Assembly: GCA_025963735.1 (NCBI GenBank)
Contig: JAOQAF010000073.1
Span: 1-32,179 of the forward strand
Reading direction: 5' to 3'
From: Bacteroidota bacterium
GTDB lineage: Bacteria > Bacteroidota > Bacteroidia > B-17B0 > Aurantibacillaceae
Length of the DNA: 32,179 nucleotides
A model generated the notes under the pieces. That model saw only the letters and a list, made by a program, of their open reading frames with translations, was not told where the DNA came from and did not search any database. Below, piece by piece: positions 29,101 through 32,179 of the stretch (its first letter is position 1; each line of letters opens with the position of its first letter). The position numbers and the translations under genes are program-made.

Positions 29101-29967
29101 AGCTACATTGTAACGTTTACTGTAACTGGCACTAATAACGCGGTTAATCCGCCACTTCAATGTCCTGATACAACGAGTAAGCGCATAACAATTTATCCGT
29201 TGCCTTTGGTTGATTTTAGTTTTAATAATACATGTCAGGGATTAGGAAGTATTTTCAGAGATTCATCACGGGTATCTGTTGGAAATGTTGTGGCATGGAC
29301 CTGGCAATTTGGTGATGGCACCCCGAATGTATCAGTTAAAAATCCGGTGCATACTTATACTAACCAGGGAACTTACAATGTGGCTCTTACTGCAACCTCC
29401 AATTACTCTTGTCAGTCAACCTTAACCAAGTTGGTTACTGTTAATCCAGCCCCCAATGCCGAGTTTGGTATGACCAACAACCCGTCTGTAGCCCAAGAGC
29501 CGGTTTATTTTTCTGATTTTTCAACGCCTACCAATTCGATTACCAACTGGTACTGGGCTTTTGGTGATGAGGGATCATCAACCGCCAGTGCGCCTATTCA
29601 CAGTTATTCTGGCGCCGGTATTTTTGTAATTACCCTAACGGTGTTTGATAATAACGGGTGTTCAGATACAATAAGTAAATCAATTGAAATAACTTTATTA
29701 CCTCAGGTACCAACTGCATTTACACCAAATAATGATAATAATAACGATCTGCTGTTTGTAAAAGGCGGTCCCTTTGAAAAGATGGTGTTTAGAGTTTATG
29801 ATAGTTGGGGAGTTTTAATGTTTGAAACCACCGACCAGAAAACAGGTTGGGACGGTAAAAAAGACGGAGTAGATCAACCGCTTGGCGTATATGTGTGGAC
29901 CTTACAGGCCGATATGTATAATAACAGGCAGGTTAAAAAGAATGGTGATGTTACTTTAATCCGATAA
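26110..29967 (+). CDS. Second giant T9SS-exported surface protein: IgGFc-binding-like N-terminal region, ~91-aa repeats, PKD domains, CHU_C domain
   Basis: 1285 aa; signal peptide MKRRNRFLVVLLFFTLKVSVSFAQ; QIDTAFWFAAPWV parallels QIDTSFWFVAPDI of the first protein; PKD motifs VVAWTWQFGDGTPNVSVKNPVHTYTNQGTY and ITNWYWAFGDEGSS; tail PTAFTPNNDNNNDLLFVKGGPFEKMVFRVYDSWGVLMFETTDQKTGWDGKKDGVDQPLGVYVWTLQA. Confidence 0.92.
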   Translation: MKRRNRFLVVLLFFTLKVSVSFAQIDTAFWFAAPWVTPDHHWKDNYVLHISSFNSASTTVRLRQPSAISPNRYDTTIILGPNQTFDYIFWRDKLAGPSELAFDSLEVRPANTVLPYGFYISSTSNITLVYDVVTRAPSFYNPETFSLKGQNGLGLEFVCPFQTKWFNQTLGGDLNGDGIVTQPKQQINIVASQPNTVVWITPKCNVVGHPANVTYSVLLTNYGSAYTIENAVQNTNIAGNNLSGSVVVADKPISVTVADDSVRGVTGCFDLMGDQIVPVDIVGTDYILNKGFMNAAEPDGAYIVATDNFTQITINDGVTTTTLVNKGDTYFYKTTQALTYVNATKPVYCLHATGNGCELGEALLPPLNCAGSNLVAFSRNTAQNFHLNILCKNGAQSTFTLNNATSSVTVPITAADFTVVPGTATLVGGPYYGAQLNLQSTAVLPVGSYTIGNNTDVFALGVIDGGTSTGTLFHYMSSFLRKTFVQTTTVTPVCVGQSPTVALTGTVSGGAITGIWTTSNGTGTFSPYTSTVNTISTIYTLSNNDTLLSSIDFFLTSTGNCTPKTNSMTVTVNQRPKLVIGSSTSMCKNNIQPIVLTGTVSNALGGTWSGGNGGAFGSPGVNTTYTPSAADLAANSITLTLTTSGPLPGCLNSSKSLTVGFVNPLVVSAGPSTYVCTNSQTLALNGSVTGFTNTGLWNTNGTGIFQPGSASPSATYVLSASDLSLTSLSFTLVSTNNQIQNCNAVTDNMVVNIIAKPSVTAASVQPICASSLVVPLSGTVSGSANQGFWSTPNGTGVFTQIAPANASYTMSANDTLSGNVTFVLGSTGTVCPTETDTIKLIILKAPVIQISSSSPTVCNNTPISLTPTITGATSYIWNSISNGTFTPLSGAISASTTVLNGQYMPSGSDVSNGSVVLTLTASTGSCSASKTFTVGFQPSPKANFNFSPVRCKDSPVVFTDGSLPNGTSNLSYNWNFGVSPTSVSSSSNPIFTYTNVGSYIVTFTVTGTNNAVNPPLQCPDTTSKRITIYPLPLVDFSFNNTCQGLGSIFRDSSRVSVGNVVAWTWQFGDGTPNVSVKNPVHTYTNQGTYNVALTATSNYSCQSTLTKLVTVNPAPNAEFGMTNNPSVAQEPVYFSDFSTPTNSITNWYWAFGDEGSSTASAPIHSYSGAGIFVITLTVFDNNGCSDTISKSIEITLLPQVPTAFTPNNDNNNDLLFVKGGPFEKMVFRVYDSWGVLMFETTDQKTGWDGKKDGVDQPLGVYVWTLQADMYNNRQVKKNGDVTLIR
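27559..28923 (+). repeat. About five tandem ~91-aa coding repeats within the second giant protein
   Basis: Five units over ~1365 nt with the pattern LTGTVSG...GxWTTxNGTGxFxP...YxxSxxD...LTSTG..C; same repeat family as the first protein. Confidence 0.7.
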
Positions 29968-29969
29968 GC

Positions 29970-30965
29970 ATGAAAAAATTTAAAAGATATCTAATAGTAC
30001 TTTGTTTAGGAACCATGTCTTTATTAAAGGCCCAGGATTTTCACCTGAGTTTATATGACGCTGCTCCTTTATTTTTAAACCCTGCAATGACAGGCTTGGT
30101 AGACGGTAAAATGAGAGCGCACGCGCAATACCGTAATCAATGGAATTCAGTGGCTTATAAGCCGTATACAACCGCGCTTGTAAGTTTTGATATGCCTAAA
30201 GGCAAATGGGGCTTCGGTGGTCAGGTTACCAATATGCGCGCCGGGATAGGAAATTACAATGTGTTTCAGGCCCTTGGTTCTGTAGCTTATGCCGTGCCTT
30301 TAGATAAAAACAGGTTTCACAATCTTTCGCTGGGTTTACAGGCAGGCTTTACTCAAAAGAGAATGGAATATCAGGTATTTACTTTTGATAACCAGTGGAG
30401 CACAAAAGACGGGGGCTCATTTGATAAAGGACTGGGTAACAATGAAAATTTCAACAGTCAGGTGCAGTTTCAGGAAGCTGTTAACGCCGGTTTATTATAC
30501 TTCTACTCCAAACAGCAATCGCGTATAAATCCCTTTATTGGTTTAAGCGCTTTTAACCTTACCCAGCCAAAAGAAAGTTTTGTTGGTGGAAACAACCGTT
30601 TGCCGATGAGGTTATACGGGCATGCCGGGGTGAGAGTGAACGTGAGTGAATTATTATATTTTATTCCTAAGGTATTGGTTTATAAACAGGCAAATATTGT
30701 TCAGCAAACTTACGCGCTTGATGGAGGTTATTATTTTAAGGGAGAAAAGTTTTACGCACTGGCGGGTTATGTTTTCAGGGTAAACGACGCGAGTGTTGGT
30801 TACATAGGCTTTAAGAAAGATAATTATATCATGAAGGTGGGTTATGATTTTAATACTTCTTCACTAAGGGGTACAACAAAAACACGCGGAGCGTTTGAAA
30901 TATCATTAACATGGCTTGGTAAAAAAGGTAAAAATCAAGAAGTTAAAAATTGTCCAAGATTATAG
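29970..30965 (+). CDS. PorP/SprF family type IX secretion system membrane protein (second copy)
   Basis: 331 aa; AQDFHLSLYDAAPLFLNPAMTGLVDGKMRAHAQYRNQWNSVAYKPYTTALVSFDMPKGKWGFGGQVTNMRAGIG. Confidence 0.95.
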   Translation: MKKFKRYLIVLCLGTMSLLKAQDFHLSLYDAAPLFLNPAMTGLVDGKMRAHAQYRNQWNSVAYKPYTTALVSFDMPKGKWGFGGQVTNMRAGIGNYNVFQALGSVAYAVPLDKNRFHNLSLGLQAGFTQKRMEYQVFTFDNQWSTKDGGSFDKGLGNNENFNSQVQFQEAVNAGLLYFYSKQQSRINPFIGLSAFNLTQPKESFVGGNNRLPMRLYGHAGVRVNVSELLYFIPKVLVYKQANIVQQTYALDGGYYFKGEKFYALAGYVFRVNDASVGYIGFKKDNYIMKVGYDFNTSSLRGTTKTRGAFEISLTWLGKKGKNQEVKNCPRL

Positions 30966-30974
30966 AAATTATAT

Positions 30975-32179
30975 ATGTTTAAAGTCAGATCATTTTTCCT
31001 GTTAGTATTTGTTTTAATTGCTGCTGCGGGTTTTTCACAATCGAAAAAAATATGGATAGAGCTTGCAGATAATGCCTATGCAAAAAAAGATTTTGCAACG
31101 GCAGCTGTTTATTATGCTAAAGTGCTTGATGATACAACGGTTCTTAAAAGCTATGTGTTGCCTTACGAAACACAAATGGTTAACCTTAAAATGAAATCTC
31201 TTTTTAAGGTTCCTGAACTGAAAGTGTCTAAACGTAAAGACAGTACTAACCTTGCAAAGGATAATTTACAAAACGGAAGTAAATATGACTTTATCATGTA
31301 CCGTTTGGCCCAGAGTTACCGTCAGAATTTTGATTATAAACATGCCGCCGAACAATTTAAAAAATGTGTTGACAGGAAAGTTTATCCCGATGCCCCTTAT
31401 TATTATGGATTGTCTTTAATGTCGTTAAAAAAATACCAGGAAGCATTACAGGTTTTTGATGAGTATACTAATTCAGGTGCAGGTTCCGACTCTCTTATGA
31501 AAATGGCTTCAAAAAAGCAGTCTTCGTGTTACTTTGCTTTGGATACATTAAAGGGAAGAAAACTTATTAAAGTTAAAATGATGGATACCCTGGTTTTTAA
31601 CAGGGGTACAACCAGTTTTGCACCCATGTACTATTTGGGAAATAATAAATTAATTTTTACAAGCGCCCGCAAAGGTGGTGTGGTTACCGATCCTGAGAAA
31701 CAAGACTCGAGATATTACTGCGATCTGTATTATACAACTCTTGATGATACCATCTGGCAAAGACCGGTTAATTTTGGCCGTCCGGTAAATACTTCCCTGC
31801 ACGAAGGCGCTGCGGTTTTTACTCCGGAGGAGGTAATGCTATTTACCCGCTGGAGCGACAATAACCGCAACGAATCTTTTATTTATATGGCCCGCACACT
31901 CGAAGGCCGTTTTTATGAAGCCATGAAATTAGGAACTAATATAAATGTACCCGGCTTTAAATCGCAACAACCATTTGTAAGTAACGATGGCCGTATATTA
32001 TATTTTTCATCCAACAGGCCGGGAGGTAAAGGTGGAATGGATCTGTGGATGGCACCTATTAATGAAAACGGATTTATTGGTGAGGCTAAAAACCTTGGCG
32101 CGCCTGTAAACACACAGGGTGATGAAATTACCCCGTTTTTTCATGACCTTAGCCATACTTTTTACTATAGTACTAATGG
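30975..32179 (+). CDS. Partial: secreted TPR + PD40-propeller protein, PorE/OmpA-like, truncated by window end
   Basis: Read by hand because it is absent from the ORF track: ATG at 30975, MFKVRSFFLLVFVLIAAAGFSQSKKIWIELADNAYAKKDFATAAVYYAKVLDD..., then QQPFVSNDGRILYFSSNRPGGKGGMDLWMAPINENGFIGEAKNLGAPVNTQGDEITPFFHDLSHTFYYSTN; open to the last base. Confidence 0.88.
   Translation, partial: MFKVRSFFLLVFVLIAAAGFSQSKKIWIELADNAYAKKDFATAAVYYAKVLDDTTVLKSYVLPYETQMVNLKMKSLFKVPELKVSKRKDSTNLAKDNLQNGSKYDFIMYRLAQSYRQNFDYKHAAEQFKKCVDRKVYPDAPYYYGLSLMSLKKYQEALQVFDEYTNSGAGSDSLMKMASKKQSSCYFALDTLKGRKLIKVKMMDTLVFNRGTTSFAPMYYLGNNKLIFTSARKGGVVTDPEKQDSRYYCDLYYTTLDDTIWQRPVNFGRPVNTSLHEGAAVFTPEEVMLFTRWSDNNRNESFIYMARTLEGRFYEAMKLGTNINVPGFKSQQPFVSNDGRILYFSSNRPGGKGGMDLWMAPINENGFIGEAKNLGAPVNTQGDEITPFFHDLSHTFYYSTN

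Noticed and set aside
1-32179. CRISPR arrays, tRNA/rRNA genes, transposases, phage or toxin-antitoxin genes
   Set aside because: Looked for direct repeat-spacer patterns, cloverleaf-type sequences and hallmark proteins; none could be supported. The only repetitive DNA is coding repeats in the giant proteins.

Overview
This AT-rich chromosomal window is from a Bacteroidota genome, judged from type IX secretion (T9SS) gliding-type C-terminal domains, PorP/SprF proteins and a TTTG-N19-TAnnTTTG promoter. Positions 1-21.5 kb are mostly housekeeping or conserved genes: Hsp20, SpoIIE-type phosphatase, phosphoribosyltransferase, DapA, LhgO, FAH-family hydrolase, YidD, RluA-type pseudouridine synthase, secreted dienelactone hydrolase, a PorE-like OmpA protein, HemW, several small secreted unknowns, a TerB-like/ABC fusion, nucleoside phosphorylase, PyrF, DUF3467 and DUF58. 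The most distinctive part is a tightly packed plus-strand cluster from 21.66 kb to the window end. It holds two consecutive [giant repeat/PKD surface protein with CHU_C tail + PorP/SprF] pairs, followed by a truncated second PorE-like TPR/PD40 gene that the ORF track misses because it has no stop in the window. I read this as a duplicated T9SS surface-adhesin module. The giant proteins carry a ~90-aa two-cysteine repeat. Other notable points are a thioredoxin-fold protein that lacks its CXXC motif and has no canonical start codon in front of an obvious signal peptide, a palindromic operator candidate between lhgO and the FAH gene, and a three-part TerB-like/ABCG-like transporter. I saw no tRNA, rRNA, CRISPR array, transposase or phage genes. 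All family names come from motif recognition by eye; no search was run.
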